Positions 1-8,793 of a stretch of 64,000 nucleotides of DNA are shown one piece after another; position 1 is the first letter of the stretch, and every line of letters starts with the position of its first letter. The stretch is taken from assembly GCF_900105325.1 (NCBI RefSeq), contig NZ_FNSU01000003.1, positions 3,485,501 through 3,549,500 on the forward strand, read 5' to 3'. This DNA is from Pseudomonas marginalis (GTDB lineage Bacteria > Pseudomonadota > Gammaproteobacteria > Pseudomonadales > Pseudomonadaceae). A model generated the notes under the pieces. That model was not told the origin of the DNA and did not search any database. It worked only from the letters and a program-made list of their open reading frames with translations. The translations under genes were made by a program, and so were the position numbers.

Positions 1-801
1 TCGTTGGAAAAAATGGTCGGCAACCTGAACACCTTGATTTCCCAGGTGCAGGCCAGCGCCACGCAAATCACCGGCAGTTCCGCGCAGGTCACCGAGTTGA
101 GCCAGTCGCTGTCCGACGGCGCGTCCAATTCTGCCTCGTCCATCACTGAAATCAGTGCGGTGATGACCCAGATGGCAGCGCAAACCACCGACAACGCCGC
201 CAATGCGAAAAAGGCCGACGAGCAATCCCAGGCTTCCCGCGCCGACGCCGGGGAAAGTGACAAGTTGATGAGTGAATTGATCGCCGCCATGGCGGAGATC
301 GACAACTCGGGCAAAGACATCACGGCCATTATCACCACCATCGACAACATCGCCGCTCAAACCAATCTGCTGGCGCTGAACGCGGCCATCGAGGCCGCCC
401 GTGCCGGCGAACTGGGCCGTGGCTTTGCGGTGGTCGCCGATGAGGTCAGGAGCCTCGCCGCCCGCAGCGCCGAAGCCGCCCAGCAAACCGCCGCGCTGAT
501 TGCAGATTCCTCGACCAAGACCCAGCGCGGCATGATCATCGCCGGCCGCACAGCCGACTCGTTGAGAAATATCGTTACCGGCACCAGCACGGTGTCCAGC
601 CTGGTGTCGTTGATCTACCAAGCCTCCAGTGAACAGGCTTCCGGCCTGCAGCAGGCGAGCATCGGCCTGGAGCAGATCGACGAAGTCACCCAGCAGAATC
701 AGGTCAACTCCCAACAATGCGCGGTGGCGGCCAAGAACCTGTCGGAACGGGCCAGTTCCATGCAACAGGGCCTGAGCCGCTTCAAAGTCAAAGCCTCGTA
801 A
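1..801 (+). CDS. Methyl-accepting chemotaxis protein, C-terminal part (5' truncated by window)
   Basis: This is the cytoplasmic signalling half of a chemoreceptor that controls CheA autophosphorylation at the cell pole. The reading frame is open from the first base, so the sensor domain and membrane segments lie outside the window. About 266 residues are visible, almost all heptad-patterned helix. The highly conserved hairpin tip is present (AAQTNLLALNAAIEAARAGE, then GRGFAVVADEVR), which binds CheA and CheW. Gln/Glu-rich helices on either side carry likely methylation sites. The protein ends FKVKAS and has no C-terminal pentapeptide for CheR tethering. The ligand cannot be inferred from this part. 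Confidence 0.95.
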   Translation, partial: SLEKMVGNLNTLISQVQASATQITGSSAQVTELSQSLSDGASNSASSITEISAVMTQMAAQTTDNAANAKKADEQSQASRADAGESDKLMSELIAAMAEIDNSGKDITAIITTIDNIAAQTNLLALNAAIEAARAGELGRGFAVVADEVRSLAARSAEAAQQTAALIADSSTKTQRGMIIAGRTADSLRNIVTGTSTVSSLVSLIYQASSEQASGLQQASIGLEQIDEVTQQNQVNSQQCAVAAKNLSERASSMQQGLSRFKVKAS

Positions 802-950
802 TGCCTCACGCGAAGCCAGGGGGAACATCAACCTCCTGGCCCAGCGATATAAACCCACTCCCATTCATGAAATATTAAGAATCGCCTCCCTATACTCACC
901 GATTGCGAGCCGTTCCCCCGAACGGCCTTCTGCCTCGGTAGCCAGACTCC

Positions 951-2390
951 ATGACGCGCCCCGCTCCCCTGCTGCTCCTGCTTGCTGCTCTGTTGTTCTT
1001 CTTTGCCCTGGGTAACCACGAACTGCAAGGCTCCACCGAGGCCCGTGTCGCGGGGATCGCCATGGCCATGCACCTGGACAATGACTGGGTCGTGCCGCAA
1101 CTGTTTCGTGAACCCTTCCTGGAAAAACCGCCCCTGAGCCTGTGGCTGGACGCCGGAGCGATTCGCCTGTTCGGCGGCACGCCTGGGGCGGTCCGCCTGG
1201 CCTCGGCATTTGCCGGTCTGTTCAGCGTGATGCTGTTCTATGCCATGCTGCGCCGGTTCGGGCGCCCGAAAACATTGGCCCTCAGTGCGGCGCTGATCCT
1301 GGCGACCATGGCCAGCTACTGGAGCAATGTGCGTGGCGTGGGGGAAGACTCACTGCTCAGCCTCGGCGTGACCACCGCGCTGCTGGCGTTCTACCAGGCG
1401 ATGCGGCCTGAGTCCGAGCGCCAAGGCTCGACGACCTGGGCCTGGGCGCTGTTTACCGCCGGCATGGTGATCGCCACCTTGAGCAAAGGCGTACTGGGCC
1501 TGGCGATGCCGGGCATCGTGATTTTCGTGTACCTGGCCAGCACCAGCCTGATGGACAAGCGCCTGCGCCTCGCCGACTGGCTCAAGCCGGCGCTGTTCAC
1601 CCTGTTGGCATTGGTGCCGCTGGTGATCTGGTTGTGCTTCCTGTTCCAGCGCGGCGGGATGCAGGCCGTGGGCGAAGTACTGTGGACCAACAGCGTCGGG
1701 CGCTTCAGCGGCTCGTTCGTAGAGGCCGGGCATTACGAGCCGTTCTACTACTACATCGCCAAGCTGCCCGAGGCCTTCCTGCCGTGGAACATCCTGGTGT
1801 ACCTGGGCCTGTGGCACTTCCGGAAAAGCCTGGTGCGTAACCGCTACCGCCTGTTTTTCAGCGTATGGCTGGTGGCGCAATTCACCCTGCTGACGCTGGC
1901 CTCAAGCAAGCGCACGGTTTACTTGATGGCCCTGACACCGGCCGCCGCCGTACTGGCCGCCGAATACGCCCGGGTGTTGCTGGAATGGCTCAAGGACCAC
2001 AAGCCGGCGCTGTACCGCTACCACCGGCATGTGATCGGCGGCGTCTTCAGCCTGCTCATCGCCTGCTATCTGGTGACCGCATTCTGGTTCGCGCCAAAAG
2101 CTGACGCGCGCCAGTCATTCGTACCGGTGATCAGTCAGGTCCAGGCACTGCAGGCGCAAGGCAAGGAAGTCGCGCTGTTCCAGCCCAACGAGCGGATCGC
2201 GGGGGCCGGCGTGTTCTATATGAAGAGTTACCTGAGGATCCTGCAGACGGAACCCGAACTGCACAGCTACCTTGCGGCCCAGCCCGGCAACGTTGCGCTG
2301 CTGGACCATACCAACGACTTGACCACCAAGGTCACGGTAATCAAGGAGATGGCCATCAACCGCCAGCCCTACTACTTCATCGAGCAGTAA
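951..2390 (+). CDS. ArnT-like membrane glycosyltransferase (GT-C fold)
   Basis: This 479-residue polytopic inner-membrane protein resembles ArnT and other dolichyl-phosphate-mannose mannosyltransferase-like enzymes, which move a sugar from a lipid-phosphate donor to an acceptor on the periplasmic face. The first loop carries the family pattern STEARVAGIAMAM, then DNDWVVPQLFREPFLEKPPL, with the acidic residue next to Arg expected in GT-C active sites. Roughly ten hydrophobic segments follow and a soluble C-terminal tail starts near residue 390. It is shorter than ArnT (about 550 residues). No arn operon genes are adjacent, so transfer of aminoarabinose to lipid A is not established. Donor and acceptor are unknown. 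Confidence 0.85.
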   Translation: MTRPAPLLLLLAALLFFFALGNHELQGSTEARVAGIAMAMHLDNDWVVPQLFREPFLEKPPLSLWLDAGAIRLFGGTPGAVRLASAFAGLFSVMLFYAMLRRFGRPKTLALSAALILATMASYWSNVRGVGEDSLLSLGVTTALLAFYQAMRPESERQGSTTWAWALFTAGMVIATLSKGVLGLAMPGIVIFVYLASTSLMDKRLRLADWLKPALFTLLALVPLVIWLCFLFQRGGMQAVGEVLWTNSVGRFSGSFVEAGHYEPFYYYIAKLPEAFLPWNILVYLGLWHFRKSLVRNRYRLFFSVWLVAQFTLLTLASSKRTVYLMALTPAAAVLAAEYARVLLEWLKDHKPALYRYHRHVIGGVFSLLIACYLVTAFWFAPKADARQSFVPVISQVQALQAQGKEVALFQPNERIAGAGVFYMKSYLRILQTEPELHSYLAAQPGNVALLDHTNDLTTKVTVIKEMAINRQPYYFIEQ

Positions 2391-2405
2391 GGCCAGCGCG
2401 GGGCA

Positions 2406-2894
2406 TCAGTGCTTAGTGACCTTGTCCAGGTAACCCATGGCGAACGCCGAGATCACGAAGGTCATGTGAATGATCACGTACCACATCAGGTGTTGCGGAT
2501 CGACGTTCTTGGCGTCCATGAAGATGCGCAACAAGTGGATGGAGGAAATCGCCACGATGGAGGCCGCCACTTTCATCTTCAGCGACGAAGAGTCCATGGT
2601 GCCCAGCCAGTTGAGCTTTTCCTTGTTTTCATCGATGTCCAGCTGCGAGACAAAGTTCTCGTAGCCGGAAATCATCACCATCACCAGCAAGCCGCCGACC
2701 AGGGCCATGTCGATCAACGACAGCAGCACCAGGATCAGCTCGGACTCGGCCATCGAGAACACGCTCGGCAGCAGGTGAATCACTTCCTGGAAGAATTTCA
2801 ACGCCAGCGCCAGCAACCCGAGGGACAGGCCGAAATAGATAGGCGCCAGCAGCCAGCGCGAGGCGTACATAGCATTTTCGATAAAGCGTTCCAT
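2406..2894 (-). CDS. YqhA / UPF0114 family inner-membrane protein
   Basis: A 162-residue membrane protein that matches the YqhA (TIGR00645/UPF0114) family from the opening MERFIENAMYASRWLLAPIY and the YENFVS motif near residue 78. Three or four hydrophobic segments are visible, at about residues 12-35, 50-75, 105-125 and 135-155. The function of the family is unknown. It converges on the glycosyltransferase gene with only 15 bases between the stop codons and no obvious terminator. Start chosen at ATG 2894, which gives the usual family length. Confidence 0.9.
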   Translation of the reverse strand: MERFIENAMYASRWLLAPIYFGLSLGLLALALKFFQEVIHLLPSVFSMAESELILVLLSLIDMALVGGLLVMVMISGYENFVSQLDIDENKEKLNWLGTMDSSSLKMKVAASIVAISSIHLLRIFMDAKNVDPQHLMWYVIIHMTFVISAFAMGYLDKVTKH

Positions 2895-3058
2895 TGGATC
2901 TCACACAGCATGGCTAGAAATGGCGGCGAGTATACCAGCCGCTATAAGACACCTGTAACCACGAGAAAACTGACCTGGGCGGCATCTGTAAGAGAATTTT
3001 TCTGCTAGTGTCGAGCCCAATAACTCGGCTCGATGACGTCGGACAGGAAAAAACTCAG

Positions 3059-4882
3059 ATGATGGATGTGCGATCCCCTTTGGCCAGCGTTGGCCTGTGC
3101 GCCGCCTTGTTGCTGGCCGGCGGCTGTTCCCCAAGCGATGAGCAGAAACAGGCCACCCTCGAAGAGAAAACCGCGAAGTTCGAGCAGTCCCTCGACAGCA
3201 TCCAGGATCCGAAACTGCGCGACGCCATTGCCGACCTCGGCGGCTCGCTGCTGCTGCTGGAACGGGCGCGGGTCAAGCTCGCCACCAAGCCCATCGAGGC
3301 CGAATACGGCGAGGACACCCTCGCGCTGCTCAAGCACTACCCCACGCCGCAAGGGCTGGTGGACACCTACATCAATGGCTTGTTCGTACTGCGCAAAGCC
3401 TCACATTCCGACTACCTGACCGATCTGCAGCCGGTCTTCCCATTCAACTTCAATGTGCCGGACCAGTTCCCCTTCCCCCACGGCCTGGAATGGCAGTCCG
3501 TCACCTTGAGCAACAACAAGGTCGTGCCGTTCCAGCCGGAATGGTCCGAAACCGATCCCGGTATCCAGTTGAGCCCCAGCAGCTCCAACCTGACCAACCC
3601 GGATGACCTGACGGTCACCTACCCGTTTATCGATGGCATCGAGACGGAAAACAAAAGCCAGCCGCAACCCGTTCGCCTCAAAGGCGCAGTGGAAGTGATC
3701 GCACCGGGCAAAGTGCTGACCTTCGACTTGTCGAAAAAGGACGTGGGCCACAAACGCACCGAAGGCAATATCACCGTCAACCTGCTGCTCCTGGAAAAGA
3801 ACTACGCCGAAATCGAACTGACCAACAGCCAACCACTGGCACCTGAGGTGGGTGACGAATCGCCTAACCCCTTGCTGGTACAGGCGCGGGACAGCACCGG
3901 GCAATTCCTCACACGCTCGGGTTCGATCAACGAAAGCAGCGCACAAGTCGAGTTCTACCAGAAGCAGTTGGCCGAGATGCAAAAACAGAAGGCCTGGTCC
4001 GATGGGTTTGAAAAGCAACTGGTCGATGAGCAGAAAGCCTTCGAACACAAGCAGAGCAGCCATTACGCCAAGGTCTATTTCAATGGCCTGATCGACACCC
4101 TGCAGATCAATGTGCTGGATTTCTCCACGGCCACGGTCACCCGCAAGGACCTCGACCTGCCGGTCCTGCGCTTCGACAAGAACAGCCTGGAAAAAACCGT
4201 ACAAGCCTTGCCCATGCCGGTCACCGTGTACGACGACGGCGCCGCCAGCTGGCTCAAGGACGCCTCGTTGACCGAGGAACAACTGAAGAACAGCGTCACC
4301 ATCAGCCAGTCCGTCGAAGACGCCAGCGCCGCCCATATCGTGTTCGACCACCCATTCACCTTCAATGACGACTTGGTGGGCAGCGAGCGCAACAGCAGCG
4401 AATCACCGGTGACGTTCTTCACTGCCGATGAGAAAGGTGAACGCGGCGAGCCCATCGAATTGCCGACCGAGGCGTATGAATTGAACCCGGCCCGCGGCAC
4501 CCTCACCTACGACCTCAACCTGTTCCCGGAAAACCCGGCGTTTGTGGTGGGTTCGATCCCACTGTTCCTGGCGACTATCGAGAAAGGCGACATCGATGCG
4601 GCCAAGCTGCCCAAGGGGTTGTCGCTCAAAGACAACGCACTGATCGTCGACCAAAAGGAGTTCCCGGCCGACAGCTGGCGCTTCTATGCCAAGGACGCCA
4701 GCGGCAACTACCTCAAGGAAATCCTCGGCGTCAGCCATCGCGCCGAGGAATACGGCACGGCCTTGTTTGACGTGCATTACTTCTACGGCCAGCCGACGGC
4801 ACTGGAAAGCTACCAGCGCACCGACCTGAGTACCGTGCAATACGGCTTTGAGGTCAAGCTGGACAAACCCGAGAGCAAATAA
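3059..4882 (+). CDS. Predicted outer-membrane lipoprotein of unknown function
   Basis: I do not recognise this 607-residue protein. The reading frame is open from a GTG at 3008, but ATG 3059 is preferred: AGGA lies about 10 bases upstream and the product then begins with a lipoprotein signal peptide ending LLAGGCS, with the lipidated Cys near residue 23. The next residues are Ser and Pro, so the lipoprotein is probably sorted to the outer membrane. A charged coiled-coil-like region follows (residues 25-60), then a long beta-rich body without transmembrane segments. A second Gln/Lys/Glu-rich helix lies around residues 300-345. It stands alone between yqhA and a small hypothetical gene. A periplasmic structural or binding role is only a guess. 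Confidence 0.8.
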   Translation: MMDVRSPLASVGLCAALLLAGGCSPSDEQKQATLEEKTAKFEQSLDSIQDPKLRDAIADLGGSLLLLERARVKLATKPIEAEYGEDTLALLKHYPTPQGLVDTYINGLFVLRKASHSDYLTDLQPVFPFNFNVPDQFPFPHGLEWQSVTLSNNKVVPFQPEWSETDPGIQLSPSSSNLTNPDDLTVTYPFIDGIETENKSQPQPVRLKGAVEVIAPGKVLTFDLSKKDVGHKRTEGNITVNLLLLEKNYAEIELTNSQPLAPEVGDESPNPLLVQARDSTGQFLTRSGSINESSAQVEFYQKQLAEMQKQKAWSDGFEKQLVDEQKAFEHKQSSHYAKVYFNGLIDTLQINVLDFSTATVTRKDLDLPVLRFDKNSLEKTVQALPMPVTVYDDGAASWLKDASLTEEQLKNSVTISQSVEDASAAHIVFDHPFTFNDDLVGSERNSSESPVTFFTADEKGERGEPIELPTEAYELNPARGTLTYDLNLFPENPAFVVGSIPLFLATIEKGDIDAAKLPKGLSLKDNALIVDQKEFPADSWRFYAKDASGNYLKEILGVSHRAEEYGTALFDVHYFYGQPTALESYQRTDLSTVQYGFEVKLDKPESK

Positions 4883-4888
4883 CCGCGC

Positions 4889-5206
4889 CTACAGCGCCAG
4901 TTGCTCATGGCTGCCATTGAGCTGCCGCAGATGGGCCTGCATGTGCAGGCACCAGATCTGCGGGTCACCCGCCAGCTCATAGCCGTGCAGGGTCAGGCTG
5001 TCGACGATCGATTGCAGCATGCTTTCTGCCACGAAGGGCCCATGAAACGGGCCCTGGGACTTGATTGTGGAAGGCTGCTCACCCGTCATTCCGGCGGCAA
5101 ACAACAAGGTCCACATTCCGTTATCCCCCGCGAGCGGGCGAACGGAACATTCGATTCGGGTAACCAGGCCGAAGCACTGGCGGGTAAGGCAAAGGTTGCG
5201 CGGCAT
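4889..5206 (-). CDS. Small hypothetical protein (105 residues)
   Basis: A protein of about 105 residues that I cannot assign to a family. ATG 5206 is preferred over an upstream TTG at 5242 because a GAGGG ribosome-binding site sits about 8 bases before it. The sequence has no signal peptide or membrane segment. Its N-terminal half contains four cysteines and it ends with a helical segment rich in Leu and His. It converges on the lipoprotein gene with six bases between stop codons. A competing frame on the opposite strand (4901-5224) exists but looks less protein-like. Confidence 0.6.
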   Translation of the reverse strand: MPRNLCLTRQCFGLVTRIECSVRPLAGDNGMWTLLFAAGMTGEQPSTIKSQGPFHGPFVAESMLQSIVDSLTLHGYELAGDPQIWCLHMQAHLRQLNGSHEQLAL

Positions 5207-5390
5207 GGCGGCGACCCTCGGTAGATCGGTGTTCAGCCTCAACCTATGGCGAGACTGTTTCTATCCAGCGACTCCTGTGGATATCCCTAAGGCTCAGAAT
5301 AGAATAAAAACACGACAAACCAAGGCTGTAGGGACCAACGGGCGTTGGCCCCTCGGAAGGACGTCAATTTAGTGACGCAACCAGATCCAA

Positions 5391-5480
5391 ATGTGGGAGG
5401 GGGCTTGCTCCCGATGCAGTGTGCCAGTCGACATCTACATGACTGACCTATCGCAATCGGGAGCAAGCCCCCTCCCACAT
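5391..5480. repeat. REP pair, GTGGGAGGGGGCTTGC type
   Basis: Two inverted copies of a repetitive extragenic palindromic element, left arm ATGTGGGAGGGGGCTTGCTC and right arm its complement, separated by about 45 bases. The same sequence recurs near 15307 and 23780. It lies in the 299-base gap between the small hypothetical gene and the Lon-like protease gene; the rest of that gap (5207-5390) shows nothing recognisable. Confidence 0.9.
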
Positions 5481-5505
5481 GTTTGATCCGGCCTGGCCTC
5501 AGAAC

Positions 5506-7944
5506 TCAGGTGGGCTTGGCTTCGGCCAGCGCCTGCTGCGCCAGCTCCTTCTCCGCTTCCTTCAGGTCTTCCTCGCTGATCATCTCGGCAATCGCGCGCA
5601 AGCGCTCGACCACGCGGGCATTGACCGTGCCTTCCGGGAACTGCCCCTCGGCGTCCGGCTCACCGGCATCCTCGCCCACCAGCAGGCTCAATGCCTCGTC
5701 GGCCTGACGCACCGCATAGATGTGGAATTGCCCGGCGCGCACGGCCTGCAGCACCTTTTCATCCAGCATCAACGTGGCCACGTTGGCCTGGGGAATGATC
5801 GCCCCTTGCTCGCCGGTCAGACCGCGGGCTTCGCACAGGCGGAAGAAGCCTTCGATCTTCTCGTTGACCCCGCCCACGGCCTGCACTTCACCAAACTGGT
5901 TGATCGAACCGGTGATCGCAAAGCACTGCTTGAGCGGCGTCTTCGACAAGGCCGAGATCAACGTGCAGGCCTCGCCCAGGGACGCGCTGTCACCGTCCAC
6001 GTAACCGTAGGACTGTTCCAGCGCGATACTCGCCGAGATCGCCAGCGGAAATTCCTGGGCATAGCGGCTGCCCAGGTAACCGGTGAGAATCATCACGCCT
6101 TTGGAGTGAATCGGCTGCCCGAGGTTAACTTCACGCTCGATGTCGACGATTCCGCTGCCGCCCGGGTACACCGTGGCGGAAATCCGCGCCGGCACACCGA
6201 ACGCCGAGTCGCCGACCTCCAGCACCGTCAGCCCGTTGCACTTGCCGACCGCCGCGCCGGCGGTGTCGATCAGGATCACCCCGGCGAGCATATCGTCGAG
6301 AATCCGCGCCGACACACGCCCGGTGCGCGTGGCCTTGGCCTTCAGCGCGCGCTCGATATGGCCGGCATCGGTCATCTCATCGCCCGCCAGGTGCCGGATA
6401 AAGTCCGCTTCGCTGACCAGCTGGAACAAATCCCCAATACGCGCCGACAAACGGCCCTGGTGCTCCGCCAGCCGTGCGCTGTAGGTGGCCAGCCGCGCCA
6501 CCGCGTCCGAAGTCAGCGGCGCCATGCCTTCTTCCGAAGTGCGGGTCTTGAGCAACTGGGCGAACTGCTCCAGGCTCTCGTCCACCATCGGAATATCTTC
6601 GTCGAAATCCACCAGCACCCGGAACATCTCCTGGAAGTCCGGATCGGCGTCCTGCAGCGCGTAATACAACTGGCGCGAACCGATGATGATGACCTTGACC
6701 TGCAATGGGATCATCTGCGGGTTAAGGGTCACGGTGGCCAGGCGGCCCAGTTCGCCCAGGGGCGATTCCATCTTCAGCTTGCGCGACTGCAAGGAACGCT
6801 TGAGGGCGTCCCACACAAACGGCTCGCTGAGCATCTTCTCGGCTTCAAGAATCAGGAACCCGCCGTTGGCACGGTGCAAAGCGCCCGGGCGCAACTGGCG
6901 ATAGGTGGTGTACAGCGCGCCCTGGTCGGTGCTGTATTCGATACGGCCGAACAGGTTGTCGTAGGTCGGGTGCGGTTCAAACACCACCGGCGCGCCACCG
7001 TTGACCGGATGGCCCACCACCAGGCTCGGGCAGTATTGCTCTTCGAGCAGCTTGCGGGCCTGGGCGTCGGTCTTGGCGTCGTCCACCAGTTGCTCGACCA
7101 CGGTTTTCAGCAGGTACACCTGCATGGCCTGCAGGTAACCGCAGACACCGGCGTTCTCCGCGTACTTTTCCGACAGCGGTGCGAGCAAAGGCTGCAAGGC
7201 CAGGGTGATGGTTTCTTCGTTGAACTGACGCAGTTGGTTATTGGACTCGCGCTTCCACTGGGGCAGGCTGGCCAACTCCTCGTTGAGGCGTTCTTCCAGC
7301 TCGGAAATATCCGTGTGGAAACGCTCGCGATCCACTTCCGGCAGCTGGGAGAACTCGGCCTCATCCAGGGCCTTGCCGTCGAGCATCGGGGTGAAGGCGA
7401 TGTTGGAACTGTCGCGGTACAGCGCCACGTCCTTTTCCAGGGCCAGGCGCTCGATCACGTCCAGGGCCTTGTCATAGCGCTGGTTGAAAGCGCGGTCGAT
7501 GGCACTCTTGCGCTGTTGATAAGTCGGGTGTTCGAACACCGCCGGGAAGGTCGCGACGAGGTTGTCGACCAGGCCATTGATATCGGCAATGAACGCCGCC
7601 GCACCGCCGCCTGGCAATTCCAGGGCGCGGGGTTCGCGAGGCTCGTCAAAATTATTCACATAGACCCAATCCGCCGGGGTCTGCAGGCGCTTGCCCTCGG
7701 CTTTCAGGTAGCGTTTGACGAACGAAAAGCGGCCGGTACCCGGCTCGCCCATGACAAATACGTTGTAGCCGGGGCGCGGCATGGCCACGCCGAACTGCAA
7801 CGCTTCAACCGCACGTTCCTGGCCAAGCACACCGCGAAAGGGCTCCAAATCATTGGTGGTCGAGAAGCTGAACTGTTCAGCGGAGAAAGGGCGAGTCAGC
7901 GCTTCGGGCGCTAGACGCAAGCTGGCAGCAACAGGATCAGGCAT
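5506..7944 (-). CDS. Lon-like ATP-dependent protease (AAA + S16 domains)
   Basis: An 812-residue Lon-family protease of the type that lacks the classical Lon N-domain. The N-terminal half has a modified P-loop, GEPGTGRFSF near residue 66, where Arg replaces the usual Lys, a feature seen in this AAA subgroup. The C-terminal S16 domain carries a catalytic Ser in DGDSAS (about residue 653) and Lys in NEKIEG (about residue 696), the 43-residue spacing known from Lon. It should degrade unfolded or regulatory proteins in the cytoplasm. It stands alone and reads toward a REP pair. Substrates cannot be inferred. Confidence 0.93.
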   Translation of the reverse strand: MPDPVAASLRLAPEALTRPFSAEQFSFSTTNDLEPFRGVLGQERAVEALQFGVAMPRPGYNVFVMGEPGTGRFSFVKRYLKAEGKRLQTPADWVYVNNFDEPREPRALELPGGGAAAFIADINGLVDNLVATFPAVFEHPTYQQRKSAIDRAFNQRYDKALDVIERLALEKDVALYRDSSNIAFTPMLDGKALDEAEFSQLPEVDRERFHTDISELEERLNEELASLPQWKRESNNQLRQFNEETITLALQPLLAPLSEKYAENAGVCGYLQAMQVYLLKTVVEQLVDDAKTDAQARKLLEEQYCPSLVVGHPVNGGAPVVFEPHPTYDNLFGRIEYSTDQGALYTTYRQLRPGALHRANGGFLILEAEKMLSEPFVWDALKRSLQSRKLKMESPLGELGRLATVTLNPQMIPLQVKVIIIGSRQLYYALQDADPDFQEMFRVLVDFDEDIPMVDESLEQFAQLLKTRTSEEGMAPLTSDAVARLATYSARLAEHQGRLSARIGDLFQLVSEADFIRHLAGDEMTDAGHIERALKAKATRTGRVSARILDDMLAGVILIDTAGAAVGKCNGLTVLEVGDSAFGVPARISATVYPGGSGIVDIEREVNLGQPIHSKGVMILTGYLGSRYAQEFPLAISASIALEQSYGYVDGDSASLGEACTLISALSKTPLKQCFAITGSINQFGEVQAVGGVNEKIEGFFRLCEARGLTGEQGAIIPQANVATLMLDEKVLQAVRAGQFHIYAVRQADEALSLLVGEDAGEPDAEGQFPEGTVNARVVERLRAIAEMISEEDLKEAEKELAQQALAEAKPT

Positions 7945-8093
7945 CGGGCTTCCTTACATCAGGCGGGGCAGATGACGGCATTCTGGCTCCCTGTTGCGCG
8001 CTCTGGCAAGGCGCGCCGTTGGGAAACCCTGGACACGGGAGGCGCCCTGCAAAAAAAATCGCGACATTGCTGATTGTTTTATAAAAACACACG

Positions 8094-8121
8094 GAACCCT
8101 TGGAACGTGCCTAAACTCCAA
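8094..8121 (+). promoter_or_regulatory. Candidate AlgU (sigma-22)-type promoter
   Basis: GAACCC, a 17-base spacer and TCCAA lie about 90 bases before the DUF3015 gene. The AlgU/RpoE consensus in Pseudomonas is GAACTT-N16/17-TCNNA, so four of six -35 bases and the -10 element match. This is inferred from pattern only. Confidence 0.35.
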
Positions 8122-8212
8122 ACTGCGCGGGTTGGACTAATAACCGATCCCGAGGGCGCTATGAAGTGCCTGAACCCTTGTCCATTGGTTTGCACACAAA
8201 GAGAACAAAGCT

Positions 8213-8701
8213 ATGAAACGGATCCTTCTCGGTACTCTCTTCACCGTCGTCTCCCTCAATGCAATGGCTGAAGCACCAGGTGGCCCGAACTGCGGTTGGG
8301 GCAACATGTTGTTCGAAGGCCAGCGCGGTACTCCAGCTCACTTCCTGGCTTCCACCACCAACGGTACTTCGGGTAACGCCACCTTCGGCATGACCTCGGG
8401 CACCAACGGTTGCAGCACCAACAGCGCGCTGACCTACGGCGGCAAGTCCTGGATTGCCATGAATGGCATGATGAACGAGCTGTCCGAAGACATGGCCAAG
8501 GGTAATGGCGAAGCACTGACCACCTACGCCGTGGTACTGGGCGTTGCTCCGGAAGATCGCGAGCACTTCGCTGCCGTGGCTCACGAACACTTCCAGCAAA
8601 TCTTCAGCAAGGCCGATGTGACCGCTGAAGACGTGCACAACAACACCCTGGCTGTACTGAAAGGCGATGCCCGTCTGGCGAAATACGCTACCCAGGCTTA
8701 A
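8213..8701 (+). CDS. DUF3015 family exported protein
   Basis: A 162-residue protein with a cleavable signal peptide (MKRILLGTLFTVVSLNAMA, cut before EAPGG) and the DUF3015 pattern: CGWGNMLFEGQ near the mature N-terminus, a Gly/Thr/Ser/Asn-rich stretch (residues 50-75) with a second Cys, and a helical C-terminus. The two cysteines could form a periplasmic disulfide. The biochemical role of the family is unknown. A strong terminator follows, so it is probably transcribed alone, possibly from the sigma-22-like promoter upstream. The next gene, also exported, lies 92 bases downstream. Confidence 0.88.
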   Translation: MKRILLGTLFTVVSLNAMAEAPGGPNCGWGNMLFEGQRGTPAHFLASTTNGTSGNATFGMTSGTNGCSTNSALTYGGKSWIAMNGMMNELSEDMAKGNGEALTTYAVVLGVAPEDREHFAAVAHEHFQQIFSKADVTAEDVHNNTLAVLKGDARLAKYATQA

Positions 8702-8711
8702 GCTCGTCCTG

Positions 8712-8744
8712 CCCGCGCCTACCCAGGCGCGGGTTTTATTTTTT
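8712..8744 (+). terminator. Rho-independent terminator after the DUF3015 gene
   Basis: An 8-base-pair GC stem (CCCGCGCC / GGCGCGGG) with a six-base loop, followed by TTTTATTTTTT. It starts 10 bases after the stop codon. Confidence 0.9.
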
Positions 8745-8793
8745 GGACCCGCCTCTCCTTGGGTCTCTCTAATTTCCGACTTAAGTTGCCCCT

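Noticed and set aside
5479..7914. An 811-residue open frame on the plus strand opposite the Lon-like protease gene
   Set aside because: It mirrors the high-GC codon pattern of the real gene, has Arg/Gln/His-rich low-complexity composition and no family motif, while the minus strand encodes a full protease with catalytic residues.
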